A stretch of DNA of 58,116 bases from Bifidobacterium breve. Lineage in GTDB: Bacteria; Actinomycetota; Acidimicrobiia; Acidimicrobiales; Acidimicrobilacustridaceae. Each line of letters begins with the position of its first letter. Within the stretch, counting starts at the first letter, position 1. The notes under the pieces were generated by a model. That model had not been told where the DNA came from, ran no database searches, and saw only the letters and a program-made list of their open reading frames with translations. Positions 50,810 to 57,460 of this stretch are shown in pieces. The stretch spans positions 1-58,116 of the forward strand of contig CAMAQM010000010.1 in the NCBI GenBank assembly GCA_945860545.1, given 5' to 3'. Made by a program: the position numbers and the translations under genes.

Positions 50810-53524
50810 TCAGGCCTCCACGAGGCGCAACGTGGCGATCCCCCACGGGCGCAGATCGAACCCGTTCTCAAACGTGGATTCGGTCCGTCCGCCCAGGTCC
50901 ACCAGCCAGCCTCGTCGGCCCGGCACGCGCACCGTGGTCTGATCGTCCGACGGGTTGAACACCCGCACCTCGAGTGCGCCGTCGTGGCGGCGTACCGACG
51001 AGACCTGCGCTCCATGCACCTCAAGCGACGACCCTGAGGCACCCAGGGTCCCGCCGCCGGGGGCGTAGCCCAACTGCACCGGCACCAGCACCGCGTCGGC
51101 GAGGGCGTAGGCCGATTCCGTGTCGTCCCCGGTTGCTACCGCAAATCGCAGTTGGTGTCGGCCCGGCATCTGGGCGCCGGGAGTGGGGGTGTTGGGTCCG
51201 GCCGGGAGGGGTCGTGTGGCCATGGGGCCCTGGGAGATGACGCCGGTGCAACGCAACAACGTGACCGCCACTGACCCGGCCCTCGCGTCGGCGGACTCGG
51301 CGGGCCCGTCCACGTCGACGAGTTCGTACTCCAACAATCCGTCGGTGACGACGGTCAGACCGCCGGCGCACACGAAGCGCCGCATCGGCTGGGTCGGCAG
51401 CGGGTGCTCGCTGGGTCCGCCTTCGGGCTTCAGTCCGCGGCGCACGGTGGCGAACGCACACTCGGCCACCGAGTGATCAGTTGGTGCGGGCAGGGGCAGC
51501 ACGACCCGGAGGCGGTGATCGGCGCAACGGTTGTCGACGTCGATGGTCACCTCGACGTCGCGGCGTCCGGCGAGCACCGTGAGAGTCATGCGGGTCACGT
51601 AGTCGACGTCGTCAGTGTGGTCTCGTGTTCCGTCGTTGGCGGCCACCGGGATGCGGTAGGTGCGATCAACGCGGATGGTGGCGCGTAGTGGCCCGGTTTC
51701 ATCGACCACGACGGTGACCGTCTCAGGTTCGTCGATGCGGACGTCGCTGGCCGGCGGACACCAGTTGTAGGTGTCCCCGACGTCACCGTCGTCAACGAGT
51801 CGTCCCATCCCGGCCACGCCGTCCACGCTGAACGTGCCGTCGGTGCGGTCCACGACGAGGTCCACGAGGCCGTTGGTGACGCTCACCGATGCGGCGTCGG
51901 TGACCGACACGGGGGCGGCCGGCGTGGTTCCCGGCAATTCGAGGGTCGTCCACCCGAACGCCGGGACGTCGTCGACGTAGGCCAGGACCCGCTGGGTCGG
52001 TGGGTAGCTCACCGCCGGAGCCACCAGTGGAACGTCGGCGAGTTCGTCAGGGAGCGCTTCGGCCCGGCGGACCAGTTCGTCGACGGCGTCCTCGGCGAGG
52101 AACACCTCGTCACCGTCCCCACCGTGGGGTCCGGCCATGGGGCAGACCACAACCATGCCGTCACGTTCCCCGATGGCGACGTGGGTCAGGTCACGTTCCC
52201 ACGGGAGCATGGTGCGCAGTACCTCCGCCGCGGACGCCATCGTGATCGGATCGAATTCGATGCGTCCACCGGAGCGTTCGAGCACCTGCACGCAGGCGTG
52301 GTCGTCGTGGCCGGGCAGGACGATCTCCACCACGGCGTTTCGGGGGAGTGCCGTGGTGTTGACAATCACGGTGCCTGCCGCCGCCACCTGCCGGGTGAGT
52401 GCAGCGACGGCCCGTTCACACAACCCTTCGGCGATTCGACGCGCCTCGTCGTAACGGACGTTGACGGCGTCGCAGACCTCGTCGATGGAACAGGCGCACG
52501 ATGAGTCATGGGCGCTGTTGAGGATCGACCGCCGCCACGCCTGATCGAACAGCGCGCCGGGCCAGTCCGCACCGGTCTGCCACAGCGCGGCGGCGGGTTC
52601 GGCGAGACGTTCGAGCCACCGCTCGGATCGGCTGGCGCGCTGTTTGACGTCCACCCGGTTTGACGCCACCCCCATCAACAGGTTGGCCCGCGCCCCCGAA
52701 CGCAACTCGCCGGACCATGTCGGCAGGTTCTCCGTCGGGGTCTGTGCCAGATAGTCAGCCAGCGACCCCACCACGAGGTGGTAGTCGTCCTGGGAGGCGT
52801 TGACCTCGTCCACGATCCGACCGAGCCACGGCTGGGGCATCTCATGATCGGTGCCGTTCATCCACAGCAGTGGGCCCACCAGGGTCTGGCCCCACTGCTG
52901 TTCGTAGCGGGCCACGCGTGCCACGAGGTCCTTGGCGTCCATTGGGGTCCCCGAACCGTTGCCGTATCCGTCGGGGAGATACTCGGCGCGAACCACCGAA
53001 CCATCAGGGGAACGCCACCAGAACCCGGAGCGGTCCACGACCGAGGGAACGCCACGCCACACCACGGCGTGGGCCATCCCGAACCCGGCGAGAATCTGGG
53101 GCATCTGGGCGACGTGGCCGAACATGTCAGGGAGGTAGCCGACCTCCATGGCCCCACCGAAGGCACTCGCCCGCGCCAGACCGAGTTGCATGTCGCGAAC
53201 GATGGTTTCCCCCGACACGAGGAACTCGTCCATGAGGATGTACCACGGCCCCATCCCGAGTCGCCCGTTGGCCGCCAACCGGCGGATCCGTTCCTCCTCA
53301 CCGGGTCGCACCTCGAGGTAGTCGTCAACGACCGCCATCTGGCCGTCCAACATGAAGTGGGCGTAGCCGGGGTCCTGCTCGAGGTCGGGGAGCAACTGGT
53401 CGAGGAGGTCGACCAGTTTGAGCCGGAACGTCTGGGCGTCGGCGTACCACTCCCGGTCCCAATGGGTGTGCGGCACGATCCACACGATGCGAGGACGGGA
53501 CGGGGACTGAGACTGAGACTCCAT
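50810..53524 (-). CDS. GH38 alpha-mannosidase
   Basis: A 904-residue protein. 'IVWIVPHTHWDREWYADAQTFRLKLVDLLDQLL' gives zinc ligands H21 and D23. 'VGYLPDMFGHVAQMPQILAGFGM' gives D133 as the probable nucleophile/zinc-site Asp. The middle helix-bundle and large C-terminal beta-sandwich parts are typical of GH38 ('RVVLPLPAPTDHSVAECAFATVRRGL'). It removes alpha-mannosyl residues. No signal peptide is seen, so it probably acts on imported oligosaccharides or on turnover products. The ABC importer at 37.7-42 kb is a possible but unlinked source. ATG 53524 follows TAGAGT (53536-53531) by 6 nt. Confidence 0.93.
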   Translation of the reverse strand: MESQSQSPSRPRIVWIVPHTHWDREWYADAQTFRLKLVDLLDQLLPDLEQDPGYAHFMLDGQMAVVDDYLEVRPGEEERIRRLAANGRLGMGPWYILMDEFLVSGETIVRDMQLGLARASAFGGAMEVGYLPDMFGHVAQMPQILAGFGMAHAVVWRGVPSVVDRSGFWWRSPDGSVVRAEYLPDGYGNGSGTPMDAKDLVARVARYEQQWGQTLVGPLLWMNGTDHEMPQPWLGRIVDEVNASQDDYHLVVGSLADYLAQTPTENLPTWSGELRSGARANLLMGVASNRVDVKQRASRSERWLERLAEPAAALWQTGADWPGALFDQAWRRSILNSAHDSSCACSIDEVCDAVNVRYDEARRIAEGLCERAVAALTRQVAAAGTVIVNTTALPRNAVVEIVLPGHDDHACVQVLERSGGRIEFDPITMASAAEVLRTMLPWERDLTHVAIGERDGMVVVCPMAGPHGGDGDEVFLAEDAVDELVRRAEALPDELADVPLVAPAVSYPPTQRVLAYVDDVPAFGWTTLELPGTTPAAPVSVTDAASVSVTNGLVDLVVDRTDGTFSVDGVAGMGRLVDDGDVGDTYNWCPPASDVRIDEPETVTVVVDETGPLRATIRVDRTYRIPVAANDGTRDHTDDVDYVTRMTLTVLAGRRDVEVTIDVDNRCADHRLRVVLPLPAPTDHSVAECAFATVRRGLKPEGGPSEHPLPTQPMRRFVCAGGLTVVTDGLLEYELVDVDGPAESADARAGSVAVTLLRCTGVISQGPMATRPLPAGPNTPTPGAQMPGRHQLRFAVATGDDTESAYALADAVLVPVQLGYAPGGGTLGASGSSLEVHGAQVSSVRRHDGALEVRVFNPSDDQTTVRVPGRRGWLVDLGGRTESTFENGFDLRPWGIATLRLVEA

Positions 53525-53530
53525 GGCGTG

Positions 53531-53536
53531 ACTCTA
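53531..53536 (-). promoter_or_regulatory. -10 box of the GH38 gene
   Basis: TAGAGT on the minus strand, 6 nt before ATG 53524. Confidence 0.5.
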
Positions 53537-53573
53537 CGCAGGTCGGATCGGGTGACGCAGGTGGCTGGGACGG

Positions 53574-53579
53574 TACGGT
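53574..53579 (+). promoter_or_regulatory. -10 box of the RpiB-like gene
   Basis: TACGGT, 6 nt before ATG 53586. Confidence 0.5.
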
Positions 53580-53585
53580 CGGGTC

Positions 53586-54008
53586 ATGCGGGTCGCGCTG
53601 GGAACTGACGAGGCGGGCGCCACGCCTGACGCCGTCCGGGCGTGGCTGGTTGCTGCCGGGCACGAGGTGATCGAACCGGCCGGATCGGTGGCCCCCTGGC
53701 CCGAGGTGGGCCGTCAGGTCGGGGAGGCGGTTGGTCGGGGAACGGCGGACGTCGGGGTGGTGTGCTGTTGGACGGGGACGGGTGTGGCGATCGCCGCCAA
53801 CAAGGTGGCGGGTGTGCGCGCCGCGTTGTGCACCGACGCCGCCACGGCCCAAGGGGCCCGGCGCTGGAACGACGCCAACGTGTTGGCCCTCGGGTTGCGA
53901 CTCGTCACCCCGGCGGTTGCCGAGGAGTTGTGCGAAGCGTTCTTTGGGACTGACGCCGACCCCGCCGAGGCGGAACTCGTCGACCGGGTCGAGCCGGGTC
54001 GGTCGTAA
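53586..54008 (+). CDS. RpiB/LacA/LacB family protein with atypical active site
   Basis: A 140-residue protein. 'ADVGVVCCWTGTGVAIAANKVAGVRAALCTDAATAQGARRWNDANVLALGLRLV' is the RpiB/LacAB core, including the anion-binding 'GTG' loop and 'NDANVLALG'. In the RpiB family the N-terminal site is usually 'SDHAG' and the later one 'R.HNDAN'. Here they read 'TDEAG' and 'RRWNDAN', so both usual His positions are replaced. Ribose-5-phosphate isomerase activity is therefore doubtful. A different aldose/ketose phosphate or a non-catalytic role is possible. It is 3 bases from the convergent repeat-protein gene. Confidence 0.85.
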   Translation: MRVALGTDEAGATPDAVRAWLVAAGHEVIEPAGSVAPWPEVGRQVGEAVGRGTADVGVVCCWTGTGVAIAANKVAGVRAALCTDAATAQGARRWNDANVLALGLRLVTPAVAEELCEAFFGTDADPAEAELVDRVEPGRS

Positions 54009-54011
54009 CGC

Positions 54012-54455
54012 TCAGCGCCAGACACGCACCAACGCAACCGTCGCCGCCACGACACCGAGCGCAGCGAGCGGTGCCAGCACCCGTGTGAGCGTGGGGGCCG
54101 CCGCCGCGTCACCTCGGGGGCGTTCACCGATGCTCAGGATGGCGTTGGTGGCGCCGATGGACAGGATCGACCCCCGTGAACCGACCGACAGGATCGACCC
54201 CACCGAACCAATCGACAGGATCGACCCCAACGACCCGATACTGACCATCGAGCCTGCCGAGCCGATGCCGCCGATCGAACCGACGCTCCCGATGGAGCCC
54301 ACCGAACCCGCCGAACCCATGGAGAACGCCGACAGGGCCGAGCCCCTCGAGTGCATCGACCCGATGGACCCGACGCTGGTCGGGTCGCCGGTGGGTGCGC
54401 TGAGTCTGCCGCGAGGACCCGACCCGAGCGGCGTGGGGGTCAGGGATCCAGCCAT
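54012..54455 (-). CDS. Gly-Ser-Ile repeat protein with C-terminal membrane anchor
   Basis: A 147-residue protein from ATG 54455. Residues 28-110 are almost entirely short repeats of the type 'GSIGSVGSIG' and 'GSILSIGSVG', with Ile, Leu or Val at regular five- to ten-residue spacing. A polar linker and one membrane helix (about 122-143, 'LTRVLAPLAALGVVAATVALV') end the protein. There is no signal peptide, so it is a tail-anchored type; the repeats probably face the cytoplasm. A narrow beta-solenoid or fibre is a reasonable structural guess. The family is unknown to me. It is divergent from rnhB through a 23-base promoter region. Confidence 0.75.
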   Translation of the reverse strand: MAGSLTPTPLGSGPRGRLSAPTGDPTSVGSIGSMHSRGSALSAFSMGSAGSVGSIGSVGSIGGIGSAGSMVSIGSLGSILSIGSVGSILSVGSRGSILSIGATNAILSIGERPRGDAAAAPTLTRVLAPLAALGVVAATVALVRVWR

Positions 54456-54478
54456 GGTGTGACGGTAGCCTGCGGCCA
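54456..54478. promoter_or_regulatory. Bidirectional 23-base promoter with interlocked -10 boxes
   Basis: ACGGTAGCCT (54462-54471) contains TAGCCT on the plus strand (54466-54471, 7 nt before ATG 54479) and TACCGT on the minus strand (54467-54462, 6 nt before ATG 54455). The two boxes share the TA at 54466-54467. The whole intergenic region is 23 bases and has no ribosome-binding site on either side. Confidence 0.65.
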
Positions 54479-55186
54479 ATGACGCCGGCCCGCCTGCGCC
54501 CCTCACTGCGTGGCACCGCGCCGGCCACCACCGTGGAGCGGGCGGCGTGGTCAGCCGGTCTCGGCGTGGTCGTCGGCATCGATGAGGTCGGTCGGGGAGC
54601 GTGGGCCGGGCCGTTGACCGTTGCCGCTCTCGCCGTGCCTCAGGGGCGGCGCATCACCCGGGTCCGTGACTCGAAGATGCTCACCGCCGCTGAACGCGAA
54701 TCGCTCTTTGATCCCATCACCACCTGGGCCCTGGCGTGGGGGGTGGGTCACGTCAGCCCGGCCGAGTGTGACGAACTCGGAATGTCCGAAGCCCAACGCC
54801 TCGGCGCCCAACGGGCGCTCGACACACTCGGCGTGGTCCCCGACCTGATACTCGTCGACGGCCGTTGGGATTTCGTGGGCGACGCCGCCGGTGCGGCCGA
54901 GGTGCGCACCATGGTCGGCGGCGACGCCGCGAGTCTGTCCATCGCGGCGGCCTCGGTGGTGGCCAAGGTGACCCGGGACCGGATGATGCGCGTCGAGGCG
55001 GAGCACTTCCCGGCGTACAACTTCGAGCACAACAAGGGGTACCCCTGTGCCCAGCACCGCGCCGCGCTTGCCGGTCGCGGTCCGACCACCATCCATCGCC
55101 GGTCGTGGTCGTACATGGACGCCCTGCCGTGGACCGGGCAGCCCCGCACCCATCCGGGCGGATCCCAGGGCGTGCTGTTCAGCTGA
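54479..55186 (+). CDS. rnhB: Ribonuclease HII
   Basis: A 235-residue protein. 'VVGIDEVGRGAWAGPLTVAALAVPQG' carries the RNase HII catalytic D35-E36. 'VRDSKMLTAAERESLF', 'LILVDGRWDF', 'GGDAASLSIAAASVVAKVTRDRMM' and 'FEHNKGYPCAQHRAALAGRGPTTIHRRSW' complete the family pattern. It cleaves RNA in RNA/DNA hybrids, notably at single ribonucleotides in DNA. The N-terminus has about 30 residues before the core. ATG 54479 is leaderless by the shared divergent promoter. Confidence 0.96.
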   Translation: MTPARLRPSLRGTAPATTVERAAWSAGLGVVVGIDEVGRGAWAGPLTVAALAVPQGRRITRVRDSKMLTAAERESLFDPITTWALAWGVGHVSPAECDELGMSEAQRLGAQRALDTLGVVPDLILVDGRWDFVGDAAGAAEVRTMVGGDAASLSIAAASVVAKVTRDRMMRVEAEHFPAYNFEHNKGYPCAQHRAALAGRGPTTIHRRSWSYMDALPWTGQPRTHPGGSQGVLFS

Positions 55187-55212
55187 CCGGCGGCACGTCA
55201 CGGTGCCACCGG
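55187..55212. terminator. Hairpin after rnhB (between convergent genes)
   Basis: CCGGCGGCAC / GTGCCACCGG: a 10-bp stem with one mismatch and loop GTCACG. It lies between the rnhB stop and the convergent acyl-CoA dehydrogenase stop. Confidence 0.6.
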
Positions 55213-55218
55213 GAAACC

Positions 55219-56490
55219 TCACGACGTCTGGGTGCCGACCTTGAGGTCGCGGAACGGTGAGGTGCTGTCGATGCCGGGCTCCTTTGGCAGGCCAAGCACC
55301 CGTTCACCCACGATGTTCTTCATCACCTCATCGGTGCCACCGGCAACCTTCATACCGGGAACGCCCAACAGCAGCCCGCCCCATGCGTACGTGCCCCACT
55401 CGCCGGTGTCGGCGGTGATGCGGGGCCCGAGGACGTCAGCCACGAAGTTGGCGGTGCGCCACAGGTTGTTGGTCAACGACAGTTTGGCGATCGACATTTC
55501 CGGACCGGGCAACTGGCCACGCTTGATGCGGTCCATGGCCCGCTGGTTCGTGTACCGGCTGACCTGGAAGTTGATGTACACGTCCATCATCTTCTGCCGG
55601 ACGATCGGGTCGTCGATGACGTCGAAGTGACGGCACAGTTCAGCCAACCGGGTGACACTGGCGAGGCCCATGCCGCCACCGGTGCCCGCACCAATGGAGG
55701 CCCGCTCGTTCATCAGGGTGGTGAGCGCCACCGTCCAGCCCTGGTTCACGTCCCCGAGCCGGTGGTCGTCGGGGACCCGGACCTCGTTGAAGAACACCTC
55801 GTTGAACGACGCCCCGCCCGTCATCTGTCGAAGGGGTCGGATCTCCACACCGGGGGCGTGCATGTCGACCACGAACCCGGTGAGTCCCTTGTGCTTGGGC
55901 AGATCCGAATCGGTGCGACAGATGATCTCGCCGATGTCGCTGTAGTGGGCACCCGACGTCCAGACCTTCTGGCCGGTGACGATCCACTCGTCACCGTCGC
56001 GTTCGGCCTTGGTCTGCAGACTGGCTAGGTCCGAACCCGCACCGGGTTCGCTGAACAACTGGCAGCCAACGATGTCGCCCCGATACATCTTGGCGAGGTA
56101 CGCCTCCTTCACCGGTTCGGTGGCGTGGGCGAGGATCGTGGGGGCCACCATGCCGAGCCCGATGCCGAAGAACCCTCCGCCGGGTGTCACGTACTTGGCC
56201 TCGAGGCTCTGGTAGGCCCGGTCGTGGGCCGAGGTGAGTTCGCGACCCCCGAACGCCGACGGGCCGGTGATCCACCCGAACCCGGCGTCGAAACGCTTGG
56301 CCCGCCACGCCTTGGCCTCAGCGAGCAGCTCAATCTCGACGGTGCGGTCGATCTCCTCGAACAGGGAGACGTCGTCGTCGCCCTCACCCCACACGAACGG
56401 CTTCTCGTCCTTGTCTCGCAATTCGGTGTTGGCGTCAAGGAAGCGCTTCGCTTCCGCCTGGAACTCTTCGACGCTCGGCATGTCGGCCAT
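55219..56490 (-). CDS. Acyl-CoA dehydrogenase family protein
   Basis: A 423-residue protein from ATG 56490 (GAGGGGG six bases upstream). A TAGGTT box near 56526-56521 gives a short leader. 'CQLFSEPGAGSDLASLQTKAERDGDEWIVTGQKVWTSGAHYSD' and 'VALTTLMNERASIGAGTGGGMGLASV' are ACAD motifs. 'GGTDEVMKNIVGERVLGLPKEPG' is the C-terminal FAD/substrate region. It is a flavin enzyme forming the first double bond in acyl-CoA oxidation. The chain or ring type of substrate cannot be read. It resembles the large actinobacterial ACAD group used in fatty acid or sterol side-chain breakdown. Confidence 0.94.
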   Translation of the reverse strand: MADMPSVEEFQAEAKRFLDANTELRDKDEKPFVWGEGDDDVSLFEEIDRTVEIELLAEAKAWRAKRFDAGFGWITGPSAFGGRELTSAHDRAYQSLEAKYVTPGGGFFGIGLGMVAPTILAHATEPVKEAYLAKMYRGDIVGCQLFSEPGAGSDLASLQTKAERDGDEWIVTGQKVWTSGAHYSDIGEIICRTDSDLPKHKGLTGFVVDMHAPGVEIRPLRQMTGGASFNEVFFNEVRVPDDHRLGDVNQGWTVALTTLMNERASIGAGTGGGMGLASVTRLAELCRHFDVIDDPIVRQKMMDVYINFQVSRYTNQRAMDRIKRGQLPGPEMSIAKLSLTNNLWRTANFVADVLGPRITADTGEWGTYAWGGLLLGVPGMKVAGGTDEVMKNIVGERVLGLPKEPGIDSTSPFRDLKVGTQTS

Positions 56491-56587
56491 CGTGCCCCCT
56501 CGGGTCGGTGTCGGTCCCCGCAACCTACCGTCGCCACCGGCGCAATGCCCATGTGGGCCGGGGGCGGGTGTCGCCGTGTCCGCTGGC

Positions 56588-56593
56588 TAGCGT
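56588..56593 (+). promoter_or_regulatory. -10 box of the small membrane protein gene
   Basis: TAGCGT, 6 nt before GTG 56600. Confidence 0.45.
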
Positions 56594-56599
56594 GGTCCC

Positions 56600-57031
56600 G
56601 TGGCAACGGGACACGAGACGGCCGGCACCACAGGTTCGGTGATGCCCCTCGGGGCCCGTGTGTGGGTGCTGGCGTTCGTCGGGTTCACGGCGTTCGTCTG
56701 GGTGCAGCGGCTCGTGAACCTCGCCAGTGGTGACGAGTCCTCAATTGCCGTCAGCCTGTCACTGTCGGTGGTCTTGTTGGTTCTCGCCGTTGGTACCGCA
56801 GGGGGCCTCGTGGTCGTGGCGTTGCGGGGCTGGGTCGCCCCGCCTCCTGTCGGGGTAGCCACACTGTGGCGGGTGGCCGCAGCGGTCACGGTGGGGGTGT
56901 GGGCGGTGCGGGCCACCCAGATCATCGTGGACTGGCGTTCAGCGGCGTTCGTCGCCGTTCACGTCGTGCTGGCCGCGGTTTCCGTCATCCTTGCTGTCCG
57001 ACTGTGGCAGCAGGCCTCAGTGCGGCGCTAG
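56600..57031 (+). CDS. Small membrane protein of unknown function
   Basis: A 143-residue protein from GTG 56600 with four predicted membrane helices (about 18-37, 52-77, 89-108, 113-133) and short loops. The N-terminal 15 residues are polar ('VATGHETAGTTGSV'). I see no motif that identifies a family. Its TAG stop codon (57029-57031) lies inside the -10 box of the next gene, so the two genes are tightly packed but probably separately initiated. Confidence 0.75.
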   Translation: MATGHETAGTTGSVMPLGARVWVLAFVGFTAFVWVQRLVNLASGDESSIAVSLSLSVVLLVLAVGTAGGLVVVALRGWVAPPPVGVATLWRVAAAVTVGVWAVRATQIIVDWRSAAFVAVHVVLAAVSVILAVRLWQQASVRR

Positions 57032-57034
57032 GTT
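57029..57034 (+). promoter_or_regulatory. -10 box of the Nfu-N-domain gene, overlapping a stop codon
   Basis: TAGGTT, 7 nt before ATG 57042. Its first three bases are the stop codon of the preceding gene. Confidence 0.5.
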
Positions 57035-57041
57035 TTCGGTC

Positions 57042-57386
57042 ATGGGTCAGCCGGTCACCGTCGTCGAACAACCGTCCAAGCGTGACGGAGTGGTGCGTTT
57101 TTCCACCAACCGTGTGCTGTCAGGAATGGCCCATGAGGCGTTCACCTCGGCCCCCGACCCGCTCGCTGACCGTCCCGTCGACGAACTCGCCCGGCAACTG
57201 TTCGCCACCGGTGAAGTCACCCGGGTCCACGTCAACGGCAACGTGATCACGGTGCACGCACCCAACACCAGCGCAGGGCTGCGGGACCTCATTGAGGACC
57301 TCTTCACCTACTACCGCCCCGGTGTTGCCGTCCCGGATCCCGCCGACTTCATGTCCGACGACGAGGGCGCCGCCAGCGATTCCTGA
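57042..57386 (+). CDS. Nfu/NifU N-terminal domain protein
   Basis: A 114-residue protein. 'VVRFSTNRVLSGMAHEAFTSAPDPLADRPVDELARQLFATGEVTRVHVNGNVITVHAPNTSAGLRDLIEDLFTYY' follows the Nfu N-terminal domain (PF08712) pattern: a start strand, a 'PLA..LF...V..V.V..N.ITV' core and a last helix. The C-terminal Fe-S scaffold domain with its CxxC is absent, so it may assist rather than build Fe-S clusters. ATG 57042 is chosen over an in-frame upstream start because of the -10 spacing. Confidence 0.8.
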   Translation: MGQPVTVVEQPSKRDGVVRFSTNRVLSGMAHEAFTSAPDPLADRPVDELARQLFATGEVTRVHVNGNVITVHAPNTSAGLRDLIEDLFTYYRPGVAVPDPADFMSDDEGAASDS

Positions 57387-57460
57387 TCCCCGGCCCGGTT
57401 CGCACGGCCCGGTTCACCCCCACGCTGGACCGGGGCGAGACCATCCACTAAACCGGTGGC

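Noticed and set aside
54123-54372. Repetitive DNA that could be taken for a CRISPR or tandem-repeat locus
   Set aside because: The repetition follows codon boundaries of the Gly-Ser-Ile protein, with no constant repeat/unique spacer structure.
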